Below are positions 9,136 through 21,100 of a stretch of 64,000 nt of DNA, piece by piece. The translations under genes and the position numbers were made by a program. This DNA is from Amphibalanus amphitrite (lineage: Eukaryota > Arthropoda > Thecostraca > Balanomorpha > Balanidae). The notes below the pieces were generated by a model. That model was not told where the DNA came from, did not search any database, and saw only the letters and a program-made list of their open reading frames with translations. The DNA lies in NCBI RefSeq assembly GCF_019059575.1, contig NW_024883465.1, forward strand, positions 16,737-80,736, read 5' to 3'. Each line of letters begins with the position of its first letter. The stretch's first letter is position 1.

Positions 9136-11996
9136 CCCACAGAAGAAAAGTTTCTATGTAAGTACCTATGTACCCCACTCAGATAAGTACAGGGGTGATG
9201 CAACGCGCCAAAGCAGTCAAGTTTATTCCCTTTTGTTTCAGGAAGTACATACCGTCCTCTGGTACTACAAATCGTCCTGGCTGCCCTCGCTTCATGCTTC
9301 CTCTGGCTGCATGACGGCTGAAGGCTGTCATCTCACCCACGCGATAAAGCCGAGGGCAACAAAGCACGATGGAGCGGGTGACGTCTTCGACTCGGACAAG
9401 GCTATCTGAGGCGATCGAAGAAGTCCGTTTTAGAGCTGTAGAGAGAGGGCGTGGGACAGCCGTCTGCTGCCCGGATCAGCTTGCCTTCGATGGAGGCTCG
9501 CAAAGTTACAGTAGAAAGTAGAAAACTGGACACGCTCTGTATGTACTGCATGCTGTACATATATGGATCGGATGTCAGTTGCTGTAAGGTGGGGATTGAT
9601 GCGGGTCTGTCAGTGGGACGATGTACAAGTGTACGCGTTCCCTCGATACTTCTCAACTGAATCAATATTGTGAGCTTGTTTGTGTGAACCATGTTTGTGT
9701 ACTTTGGCTGTCGGTGTTGCTTCAGGGAGGGTTCGTTGTATGTCATGTGAACGGCGCCTAATGTTATTGGTGCCCTTGAAACTCGTTCGTAATGATCTCA
9801 TCACTGTATAGTGGGGCATAGTGGGGCAGTCTCGCTTTGCATTGCATAGTGGGGCAAATGCCGGGTCTATGGAGGCGTTGTGAGAAACGAACTGGACCAG
9901 ACGAATCGCTTCAAATCGAATCGAAATGCTGAGTTGGCAAGACGAAGAGTCCTGACGGCAGTGAGATATCTCGCCTAGTTTCAAGTCTATGAACCTTGGT
10001 CATAAGAGCATAAGAGGCATTTGGGACTCGTGATGGAAGTGTGAGCTCAGGAGTGCGTGTGTGTGTGTGTTCAATGAGTTTTGATGGTCTGGGCGATATA
10101 CCTAAAGGACGTGGGTGTGTGCAAGTTCGTCCTGATTTAAATGTTTTGTGTATGTAATATTATGGAATTTCAATGCATACATTTTGTGAAGTGAGTTATA
10201 TTGGCTTTATATTGAAGTAGTGCAATTATATTGAAGCTGTTGTTGCTAACTATACGTCATCAAAACCCGTTAGTTTTCGGCATCAATAACTAATTGAATT
10301 AATTTATGTTCTAGGGCTTCAAATCTTGCCAATTTTTTCTCATGGTGTTTTGATTGAAGCATTATTTTTGCGATGTACCGGCGGAACGGCGTGGGTTCGC
10401 CAGCAGCAGGGCTGAAATTCACAGCTGTGGAGACCCGGCGAGCTGAACGGTTCGCCGATTTCTCGGGCGATATCGATGTCTTTGTGGAATCGGGGATAAG
10501 CACCACACAGCACATCAGGGACGGGACGACAAATGGGCCTCACAAAGCCCGGCAGGAGTGCGTCATGCGCGCTGCTCGCTTCGATTGATCGTCGAAGATC
10601 GTCATAGAAATATCAGTTGCGAAAATAATCACCAAAGGCTATACCTTGGAAGCAAGCTTACGTCAGACGACAATCGGCCTACGTGGCTCACGGACATGTG
10701 AGGCGTAATTTCTGTATCAGCCTTTGTGTCCCGACCGAAAAGGCGACGACCAATTTCGCTCGCCACAACTGAAGAGGATGGTAAAATATAGGTCATGCAC
10801 TAGCTCCCCACCTGTTGCTAACTATGCAATATCGTACGTTCCATGGTAGTGGCTGCTAACTAGTCAATTATTTAACGATCTGCAGTTTGAATACATTTGA
10901 CAGTGGACGATCACACTGCCACGGCTCCACGGCTCCAGTTTTATTCGCAGCGAAATGCGCAGAGACGCGGTTCAATTAGAATTCATTGAACACGCTTCTG
11001 CCGCTCTCAGTCCAACGCCGGATCTCGTGCTGTAATCGTACGCTGAAGTAAAGTGAACAACTTGTGCAATCGGCTGATGGAAAGGTGTTCGAGGCAGTGA
11101 CTGCCAGTCTGTATGAGGATGTTTTGGGGCACTGACTGTCAGTGTCAAGGTGTTTCACAGGCCAAAGACGCCCAATATGGAGATTTGAAGCGCACCTGTC
11201 GATCAGAGCCGGGAATCTGATTTATACATACATACTTAGCCTATCCCCGACGTCGGTTGCTGTGAGGCAAGCTATATCGAACAGTAAACAGGTGGCATAG
11301 GGTGGCTATTGACGAAGCACCGTGGTCGGACCACAAATCATAGCCTATACAATAAAAGCTATAGGAACGCATAAATTTAATCGTCAGTCAACTTCATTTT
11401 CATTTTCAAAATGATTACTGCAGTTATGAGCCAGCATTTTAGGAACCATCACCACTTAACTCTGAACCTTCTGACTGTAAGTGCATCGCCCCGCTTTCTG
11501 TTGGCCAGCGAGACAGATAAGCGGGTGTGATACCTATGACAATGCCAGGTTCTGATAGATTGTAGAGACTGGGAACGCCTCAATCACTGCCTCTGTTGTT
11601 TTGCAATCAGTCAACAATTTGCACTCCTCAGCTCCCTAGGAAGTAAACAAGTTGAGACGCAGGTGTGCCAAACTCAAGTCCATTTGGCTCTGTTACGTTG
11701 AAAGCGTTCTAATTGGTTTTGGTGATGGCCAGAAGGATGACAATAAGGATGATGGCCAGAAGGATGATAATATTGAAGGATGACAATATGCCAGGACAAA
11801 AAGCCCTTGGCACTCTGCAATATCGTATGTTACTTTGGTCGTATATCGTATACAACCAAAGATCACGGTTCGTGCCATGAGAAGATTCAAGGTAGTCAAA
11901 TCTGCTCTGCTTATGTATGTTAGAATGCCTTCGCTATGGCAGGGCCGATAACGCTGAAACCAGTTACCGATATTTGCAACTATTTGTGGGATTACG
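9136..11996. other. Intergenic region, no gene recognised
   Basis: Only minor features are seen: three ATAGTGGGGCA words near 9810-9855, a short (GT)n run near 10055-10068, and AT-rich DNA. No exon with splice sites and no RNA gene could be supported. Confidence 0.5.
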
Positions 11997-12513
11997 TGAC
12001 AAAAGATCGTAAGACAAAAGATCGTATGGAAAAAGCTCGTAGGAAAATGATCGTAAGATAAGATCGTATGTTGTAAAAGATCGTACGACAAAAGATCGTA
12101 AGCAAAAGATCGTAAAGTAATTGATCGTATGAAAAAGATCGTAGGAAAATGATCGTAAAAGAAAATGATCGTATGTTGTAAAAGATCGTACGACTTAAGA
12201 TCGTAAGCAAAAGATCGTAAAGCAAAGGATCGTATGAAAAAGATCGTTGGAAAATGACCGTAAGATAAATATCGTATGTTGCAAAAGATCGTACGACCTA
12301 AGATCGTAAGCAAAATATCGTTAAGTATGAAAAATCTGTCTTTTTCGCTGATCGTATGAAAAAGACCGTAGGAAAATGATCATAAGAAAAAGATCGTATG
12401 TTGTCAAAGATCGTACGACAAAATATCGTAACGTTACGTTCGTAAAGTAAATAATCGTATAGAATAGTGTTGTAGGTAAATGATTGTAGCATAAAGCCCG
12501 TTAGTCGCATAAT
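11997..12513. repeat. GATCGTA array, left arm
   Basis: The words AAAAGATCGTA, AAATGATCGTA and close variants recur every 12-20 bases for about 500 bp. The inverse array (TACGATC) lies at 13519-13905, so the two form arms of a large inverted repeat around about 1 kb of unrelated DNA. Confidence 0.85.
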
Positions 12514-12734
12514 ATTCTACGAAAAACCGTCATGTGCATGTACTGCTGTGACCTGTGGGGTGCCCCTCGAAGGCATTGATAAATCAATAACAATCCTGTA
12601 GGGGTTGTTTCAAGATTTGCATTTTGCAATCTTGGTTGCGAAATATCGACAACATTTTAGGAGCAAAAGGTGGTGCCGCAGCCTTTTGCTTTTCAGCCCC
12701 CACCCCCTCCCCTACCGAGCGCCGCGAGTGGAAT

Positions 12735-13070
12735 TGCGAGGGACACCACAGGTCTAACAGAGGCACCACAGGCCTGGCAAGGGCATCATCAGCCTCGCAG
12801 GGACACATTGGGACTGTCAGGTGCACCACGTGCCAGTTGGGGGCACTTTAGGCTTGTCACGGGCACCACAGTCCTGTCAGGCTGTCAGAGCCCAAGGGCA
12901 CCAGCGGCCTAGAAGGGGCACCACAGGCCTGCCAGGGGCACCACCACAGGCCTGTAACAGAGGTACCACCGGCCTTGCAAGGGCACAATGGGCCTGCCAG
13001 GGACACCACCAGCCTCTCGTTGGCACTTCAAGCTTGTCAGGAACACTAAAGGCCTGCCAGGACCCATGTG
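12735..13070. repeat. Degenerate GGCACCACAGGCCTG minisatellite
   Basis: Units of about 20-25 bp, close to GGGCACCACAGGCCTGNCAG, repeat imperfectly about a dozen times. The block lies in the loop between the two GATCGTA arms. Reading frames through it are repeat artefacts. Confidence 0.8.
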
Positions 13071-13518
13071 CAAAAAAAAATACTGAAAATAGGGCAACAC
13101 CTAAATGAAGTGGTCGAAACCAAAATTCGAGATCCGTTGAGGTTTTTATTTCGGGTATAGGTAGAGGCACCACTTCGATTCACGACCCTCCCCACGGAGT
13201 TTTCCTGGATACGCCCATACATGCGTGCGTGTGCAGTATGCACCTGTGGGCTTTGGGGTGCCCCTTTGGGGGTGCAGAACCATTATTAGGGATGCAAAAA
13301 TGATATACACATCCACACTCATGTGCTAGAGCCTCAAAGAAAGGAACAGGACAGCTGAGTCCTTTCTGTCAATGCGGAACTTTAAGCATCAGCTATTAGC
13401 CATCGCTCTGAAATAACATCAATGTATGGTCGAGCTTACGACGCCACTTACTACGCGAACGCAGAAATTGATAAGCTTTGTATGCGCTGCAGTTGGGCTG
13501 CACCATGTGAATACCATA

Positions 13519-13905
13519 TTTTGACTGTACGATCTTTATCTCATACGATCATTTTGCGTACGATCATTTACCTCGACGATCTTTTGCGAATACGATCTTT
13601 CGTCCATACGAACATTATACTGTACGATCCTTATCCCATACGATCCTTTGGCATACGATCATTTTCCTTGACGATCTTTTGTGAATACGATCTTTTGTCC
13701 ATACGAGCATTGTGTCATACGATCTTTATCCATTACGACTTTTTGGCATACGATCATTTTCCTTGACGATCTTTAGCGAATACGATCTTTTGTCCACACG
13801 AGCATTATGCCGTACGATCTTTATCAATTACGATCTTTTGCATGCGATCAACTTCCTACGATCTTCTGCCATACGATCTTCTGCTTTACGATCTTTTGTC
13901 CGGTT
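13519..13905. repeat. GATCGTA array, right (inverted) arm
   Basis: TACGATCTTTT, ATACGATCATTTT and similar words recur, the reverse complement of the array at 11997-12513. The outer ends of both arms carry GACAAAAGATCGTAA in inverted orientation, which suggests a foldback-type element. No clear target duplication was found. Confidence 0.85.
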
Positions 13906-14472
13906 ACCGCCGGCCGGGCCCGCGACCTGACAGCCTGATGGGGTGGACAGGAGCTGAACTACAGCCTGCTGTAGGTGTCGCGACAGTAGCAGTGGTACCC
14001 GACCAGCTGCTGCTGGAGTGCCCCGAGGCGGTCGATGTAGCGAGAAAACGAACCGTCGGAAAATAAGGCACAACACAGCGAGCGTTGTTAGCGAGGCTTT
14101 GGCTGTCCACCATTAAACGGATCTCAACCTGAGCGCTGTTTGCATCGATTATCTCAGATTTTCTCAGATTCTCAGATTTATTTGTGCATTACCTCATTCA
14201 GAGTATTTTCACACATCGCTAGAAGATCTCAACTATCAACTCCCGCAATTGCTCGAAATGAATGCAATTTGCAATTTATATTGCATTGAACAAGTGTACC
14301 TAAGTGTTTAGCACTTATAGATTACAAAATACCTACATGTGTTGGTGTTCCAGCTGCGAGAAAACACTACCTGCAGTATTTGATGCACTGAATAAATTAT
14401 GAAAGGAAATAGTCCTTATACGGGAAGCAGATGCCTAATCAAATCTCAGCTGAATCTTGACAAATGGTAAAT
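13906..14472. other. Intergenic region, nothing recognised
   Basis: A short GC-rich stretch (about 13910-14060) is followed by AT-rich DNA. No gene, RNA or repeat is supported. Confidence 0.5.
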
Positions 14473-15360
14473 TTATCCATCGCCCGTATTGGTGTTTTTC
14501 CAGCCGGTGACGTACAGGGGGGGGGGGTCCATTGGATCCCCTTGTCCTTTCGCCCCGGATCGAGCTTGAGCTTCGCAGAAAAAACGAGCGTGTTGCCCGT
14601 GACGAGGGAAAGCCGATGATACCTAATTTTAAGGTCCTAGGTCATTGGTTGACCTTCCAGGTCCGGTCAATGACCCAAAAATAGGAAAAATCGGGACTTG
14701 TTAGAACGTCGCAAAGCGTGGCTCATATGGGGTTTTTCGGGGCGCCGATCACCAATATCATGTTAGTTTCTGATCACTGATGATGACTCATGCATTTAGG
14801 CCAGGTTGGGCCACGACAGGTCAGGTCAACCAGTAGGGGTCCTGCCGAGTATTCGTAGTAGGTGTCAACCGCCTCTGACAGCTTCGTAACATGTTACGAA
14901 GACACCAAAACTACTTCGTAAATGTTCATATGGTTGCTAAATTCGAATTCAGCTCCAAAAAAACTAGCATAGAAACATGTAAAACTCGAAAAAGTGAAAC
15001 GGGGTCATCAAAGGTCAATGACCTGACCTTCGGGTGACCTTGACACCCACCCTAATGCATGGTGGCAACATCATATCACATGTTTGAACGTTTGAAACCA
15101 CGAAAAGACCGCAAAAGCGCGGCTAATGCGAGCCGACATACGCCGAATCGCGATTCCGGCCAAACATGGTCTCGAAAAGTAGGTCACAGGTCAAAGGTCA
15201 TTTGGGTTAGGGTCATGAAATTTTCAGGGTAGGTGTAAAATTGGTTAACTCGATGGTACTGAAAGTTTCGTCTTGATCGGCCGATTTATCCGCGAGTTAT
15301 TCGCAAAAAAACGAGGGGGGTCCGTTCGACCCCCCCCCCCCCTATACGGGCGAGGGTTAT
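14473..15360. mobile_element. Diverged TTAA-type element, family C
   Basis: The left end TTATCCATCGCCCGTATTGG and the right end CCTATACGGGCGAGGGTTAT are inverted counterparts. G- and C-runs lie just inside (about 14517-14528 and 15314-15342), and TGACCT/AGGTCA words occur within. The expected TTAA at each end has become TTAT, so this is an old copy. It has no coding capacity. Confidence 0.6.
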
Positions 15361-15388
15361 GATACAGTGAAATTGTCTTTAATGTTGC

Positions 15389-15600
15389 TTAACCCTCGCC
15401 GGCACAGGGGGGTTGATGCACCTCCCCCCTAAGGTTTTTCGCGAATAACTCGCGTAAAAAGCGGCCGATCGCGACGAAACTTTCAATACCCTCGCATTGA
15501 TCAAGTTTACACCTACCCTGAAAATTGCATGACCTTGACCCAAATGACCTTTGACCTGTGACCTCTTTTCCGTGTATAAATACGCCCAACGGTATGATAA
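15389..15600. mobile_element. Fragment of a family C-like TTAA element
   Basis: It begins TTAACCCTCGCCGGCACAGG and continues with the family's subterminal sequence (TTTTTCGCGAATAACTCGCG, GATCGCGACGAAACTTTCAA). The similarity stops near 15600 with no right terminus, so the copy is truncated. Confidence 0.55.
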
Positions 15601-15688
15601 ACTCATCGCACTGACGAAGGCACCCTGATGCTGAAACGTCTGGTCACTTGAAATATTTCTTCGTTATTGCCATAAGGTGTGAATAAGC

Positions 15689-16189
15689 TTAAAGGGACTA
15701 TCCCACCTTCTAAAATGTTGTTAAAACCAGTTAAATTGTGCCCTACTTTATAGATTGGATGACCAGGAACACGGTTCTGGCATTTATTTTTCATAAAACA
15801 TCTTAGGCTTCCCATATTCCAAACACAAACTTACAAATATGTGACGTCACAGCCCAAAATTACCTCCTTCCCCAGGCCACATTACTGTCATAAAGCTGAT
15901 TCTTTTTTCTCTGTAGGCACCACGACAAAGTTCAGACCAAGTTTTAAGCGATTTTTCAACGAACAAACCCATTTAAATCAGAATGACTAAACGAGGTGAC
16001 GTCACACTAACGGTCGCTCCATGAGATAGGGCCTTGTACAAGGCCCATTTTCAAATGAAGGGAACGAATTTCTTCAACACCAAGAGGCCGCGGGGGTTGC
16101 AACCTAGATAGATAGTGGTTTCTGAACCTCGCCGCAAACTTGGCTATCTCAACTCAAACCCCATGTTAAAGGTGGGATAGTCCCTTTTA
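15689..16189. mobile_element. TTAA MITE, family J, copy 1
   Basis: The ends are TTAAAGGGACTATCCCACCTT and its inverse (AAGGTGGGATAGTCCCTTTT). The right TTAA has decayed to TTTA. It is about 500 bp with no coding capacity. Two better-preserved copies are at 35937-36509 and 56715-57210. Confidence 0.75.
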
Positions 16190-16308
16190 CGATGTCTGAT
16201 AGGCTACAAGCGTCCTTCATTAATCCGCGCCCCGTTTAGGGGGGGGGGGGGAATCGGACACCCTCTCCTTTTCAGTCGATATCTCCTAAAGTATAGCAGA
16301 TATCGCCA

Positions 16309-16317
16309 CCAAACTAT
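16309..16317. other. 9-bp target-site duplication, left copy
   Basis: CCAAACTAT lies immediately before the left terminal inverted repeat and recurs in direct orientation right after the right terminus at 22769-22777. The other family A copies read CACCAAACT at the corresponding place without the insertion. Confidence 0.8.
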
Positions 16318-16457
16318 ATGTCCGTGAAGTTGGCGACGTCGCCAGCGACTTTTCCAGCGACGAGCACCGATTTTAGCCAAAACCTCGTCCAAGGTCAATT
16401 GGACCATGAGGATCACGAAAATCGAACCCATTCACCCCTAAACCTTGACCTTCAAGG

Positions 16458-18104
16458 TCAAATTCAAGGTCAAAGGACGGGGAACTGAAAAAGTGCCACT
16501 AAATATTGTCTGATTTTCAAAATTTTGGCACCAAAATGTAGCGCGTGCAAAGTTCTAGCCGCACATCGAAAACCATTTTCATCAAGGTCAAACTTCAAGG
16601 TCAAATTCAAGGTCAAAGGACGGGGAACTGAAAAAGTGCCACTAAATATTGTCCGATTTTCAAAATTTTGGCACCAAAATGTAGCGCGTGCAAAGTTCTA
16701 GCCGCACATCGAAAACCATTTTCATCAAGGTCAAACTTCAAGGTCAAATTCAAGGTCAAAGGACGGGGAACTGAAAAAGTGCCACTAAATATTGTCCGAT
16801 TTTCAAAATTTTGGCACCAAAATGTAGCGCGTGCAAAGTTCTAGCCGCACATCGAAAACCATTTTCATCAAGGTCAAACTTCAAGGTCAAATTCAAGGTC
16901 AAAGGACGGGGAACTGAAAAAGTGCCACTAAATATTGTCCGATTTTCAAAATTTTGGCACCAAAATGTAGCGCGTGCAAAGTTGTAGCCGCACATCGAAA
17001 ACCATTTTCATCAAAGTCAAACTTCAAGGTCAAATTCAAGGTCAAAGGACGGGGAACTGAAAAAGTGCCACTAAATATTGTCCGATTTTCACAATTTTGG
17101 CACCAAAATGTAGCGCGTGCAAAGTTGTAGCCGCACATCGAAAACCATTTTCATCAAGGTCAAACTTCAAGGTCAAATTCAAGGTCAAAGGACGGGGAAC
17201 TGAAAAAGTGCCACTAAATATTGTCCGATTTTCAAAATTTTGGCACCAAAATGTAGCGCGTGCAAAGTTCTAGCCGCACATCGAAAACCATTTTCATCAA
17301 GGTCAAACTTCAAGGTCAAATTCAAGGTCAAAGGACGGGGAACTGAAAAAGTGCCACTAAATATTGTCCGATTTTCACAATTTTGGCACCAAAATGTAGC
17401 GCGTGCAAAGTTCTAGCCGCACATCGAAAACCATTTTCATCAAGGTCAAACTTCAAGGTCAAATTCAAGGTCAAAGGACGGGGAACTGAAAAAGTGCCAC
17501 TAAATATTGTCCGATTTTCAAAATTTTGGCACCAAAATGTAGCGCGTGCAAAGTTCTAGCCGCACATCGAAAACCATTTTCATCAAGGTCAAACTTCAAG
17601 GTCAAATTCAAGGTCAAAGGACGGGGAACTGAAAAAGTGCCACTAAATATTGTCCGATTTTCAAAATTTTGGCACCAAAATGTAGCGCGTGCAAAGTTCT
17701 AGCCGCACATCGAAAACCATTTTCATCAAGGTCAAACTTCAAGGTCAAATTCAAGGTCAAAGGACGGGGAACTGAAAAAGTGCCACTAAATATTGTCCGA
17801 TTTTCAAAATTTTGGCACCAAAATGTAGCGCGTGCAAAGTTCTAGCCGCACATCGAAAACCATTTTCATCAAGGTCAAACTTCAAGGTCAAATTCAAGGT
17901 CAAAGGACGGGGAACTGAAAAAGTGCCACTAAATATTGTCCGATTTTCAAAATTTTGGCACCAAAATGTAGCGCGTGCAAAGTTCTAGCCGCACATCGAA
18001 AACCATTTTCATCAAGGTCAAACTTCAAGGTCAAATTCAAGGTCAAAGGACGGGGAACTGAAAAAGTGCCACTAAATATTGTCCGATTTTCAAAATTTTG
18101 GCAC
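16458..18104 (+). repeat. 143-bp satellite, forward arm (12 monomers)
   Basis: The marker GGACGGGGAACTG occurs at 16475, 16618, 16761 and every 143 bp to 18048. Each monomer holds three TCAAGGTCA words spaced 13 and 12 bp apart. Variants are few (for example GTTGTAG for GTTCTAG in two units near 16980 and 17124). Reading frames through it are repeat artefacts. Confidence 0.97.
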
Positions 18105-18114
18105 CAAAAAAAAA

Positions 18115-21100
18115 ATTTGAAAATCGGACAATATTTAGTGGCACTTTTTCAGTTCCCCGTCCTTTGACCTTGAATTTGACCTTGAAGTTTGACCTTGATG
18201 AAAATGGTTTTCGATGTGCGGCTAGAACTTTGCACGCGCTACATTTTGGTGCCAAAATTTTGAAAATCGGACAATATTTAGTGGCACTTTTTCAGTTCCC
18301 CGTCCTTTGACCTTGAATTTGACCTTGAAGTTTGACCTTGATGAAAATGGTTTTCGATGTGCGGCTAGAACTTTGCACGCGCTACATTTTGGTGTCAAAA
18401 TTTTGAAAATCGGACAATATTTAATGGCACTTTTTCAGTTCCCCGTCCTTTGACCTTGAATTTGACCTTGAAGTTTGACCTTGATGAAAATGGTTTTCGA
18501 TGTGCGGCTAGAACTTTGCACGCGCTACATTTTTGTGCCAAAATTTTGAAAATCGGACAATATTTAGTGGCACTTTTTTCAGTTCCCCGTCCTTTGACCT
18601 TGAATTTGACCTTGAAGTTTGACCTTGATGAAAATGGTTTTCGATGTGCGGCTAGAACTTTGCACGCGCTACATTTTGGTGCCAAAATTTTGAAAATCGG
18701 ACAATATTTAGTGGCACTTTTTCAGTTCCCCGTCCTTTGACCTTGAATTTGACCTTGAAGTTTGACCTTGATGAAAATGGTTTTCGATGTGCGGCTAGAA
18801 CTTTGCACGCGCTACATTTTGGTGCCAAAATTTTGAAAATCGGACAATATTTAGTGGCACTTTTTCAGTTCCCCGTCCTTTGACCTTGAATTTGACCTTG
18901 AAGTTTGACCTTGATGAAAATGGTTTTCGATGTGCGGCTAGAACTTTGCACGCGCTACATTTTGGTGCCAAAATTTTGAAAATCGGACAATATTTAGTGG
19001 CACTTTTTCAGTTCCCCGTCCTTTGACCTTGAATTTGACCTTGAAGTTTGACCTTGATGAAAATGGTTTTCGATGTGCGGCTAGAACTTTGCACGCGCTA
19101 CATTTTGGTGCCAAAATTTTGAAAATCAGACAATATTTAGTGGCACTTTTTCAGTTCCCCGTCCTTTGACCTTGAATTTGACCTTGAAGTTTGACCTTGA
19201 TGAAAATGAATTTCGATGTGCGGCTAGAACTTTGCACGCGCTACATTTTGGTGCCAAAATTTTGAAAATCGGACAATAGGCACTATTGTCCGATTTAGTG
19301 GCACTTTTTCAGTTCCCCGTCCTTTGACCTTGAATTTGACCTTGAAGTTTGACCTTGATGAAAATGGTTTTCGATGTGCGGCTAGAACTTTGCACGCGCT
19401 ACATTTTGGTGCCAAAATTTTGAAAATCTGACAATATTTAGTGGCACTTTTTCAGTTCCCCGTCCTTTGACCTTGAATTTGACCTTGAAGTTTGACCTTG
19501 ATGGAAATGGTTTTCGATGTGCGGCTAGAACTTCGCACGCGCTACATTTTGGTGCCAAAATTTTGAAAATCGGACAATACTTAGTGGCACTTTTTCAGTT
19601 CCCCGTCCTTTGACCTTGAATTTGACCTTGATGTTTGACCTTGATGAAAATGGTTTTCGATGTGCGGCTAGAACTTTGCACGCGCTACATTTTGGTGCCA
19701 AAATTGTGAAAATCGGACAATATTTAGTGGCACTTTTTCAGTTCCCCGTCCTTTGACCTTGAATTTGACCTTGAAGTTTGACCTTGATGAAAATGGTTTT
19801 CGATGTGCGGCTAGAACTTTGCACGCGCTACATTTTGGTGCCAAAATTTTGAAAATCGGACAATATTTAGTGGCACTTTTTCAGTTCCCCGTCCTTTGAC
19901 CTTGAATTTGACCTTGAAGTTTGACCTTGATGAAAATGGTTTTCGATGTGCGGCTAGAACTTTGCACGCGCTACATTTTTGTGCCAAAATTTTGAAAATC
20001 GGACAATATTTAGTGGCACTTTTTCAGTTCCCCGTCCTTTGACCTTGAATTTGACCTTGAAGTTTGACTTTGATGAAAATGGTTTTCGATGTGCGGCTAG
20101 AACTTTGCACGCGCTACATTTTGGTGCCAAAATTTTGAAAATCGGACAATATTTAGTGGCACTTTTTCAGTTCCCCGTCCTTTGACCTTGAATTTGACCT
20201 TGAAGTTTGACCTTGATGAAAATGGTTTTCGATGTGCGGCTAGAACTTTGCACGCGCTACATTTTGGTGCCAAAATTTTGAAAATCGGACAATATTTAGT
20301 GGCACTTTTTCAGTTCCCCGTCCTTTGACCTTTAATTTGACCTTGAAGTTTGACCTTGATGAAAATGGTTTTCGATGTGCGGCTAGAAGTTTGCAGGCGC
20401 TACATTTTGGTGCCAAAATTTTGAAAATCGGACAATATTTAGTGGCACTTTTTCAGTTCCCCGTCCTTTGACCTTGAATTTGACCTTGAAGTTTGACCTT
20501 GATGAAAATGGTTTTCGATGTGCGGCTAGAACTTTGCACGCGCTACATTTTGGTGCCAAAATTTTGAAAATCGGACAATATTTAGTGGCACTTTTTCAGT
20601 TCCCCGTCCTTTGACCTTGAATTTGACCTTGAAGTTTGACGTTGATGAAAATGGTTTTCGATGTGCGGCTAGAACTTTGCACGCGCTACATTTTGGTGCC
20701 AAAATTTTGAAAATCGGACAATATTTAGTGGCACTTTTTCAGTTCCCCGTCCTTTGACCTTGAATTTGACCTTGAAGTTTGACCTTGATGAAAATGGTTT
20801 TCGATGTGCGGCTAGAACTTTGCACGCGCTACATTTTGGTGCCAAAATTTTGAAAATCGGACAATATTTAGTGGCACTTTTTCAGTTCCCCGTCCTTTGA
20901 CCTTGAATTTGACCTTGAAGTTTGACCTTGATGAAAATGGTTTTCGATGTGCGGCTAGAACTTTGCACGCGCTACATTTTGGTGCCAAAATTTTGAAAAT
21001 CGGACAATATTTAGTGGCACTTTTTCAGTTCCCCGTCCTTTGACCTTGAATTTGACCTTGAAGTTTGACCTTGATGAAAATGGTTTTCGATGTGCGGCTA

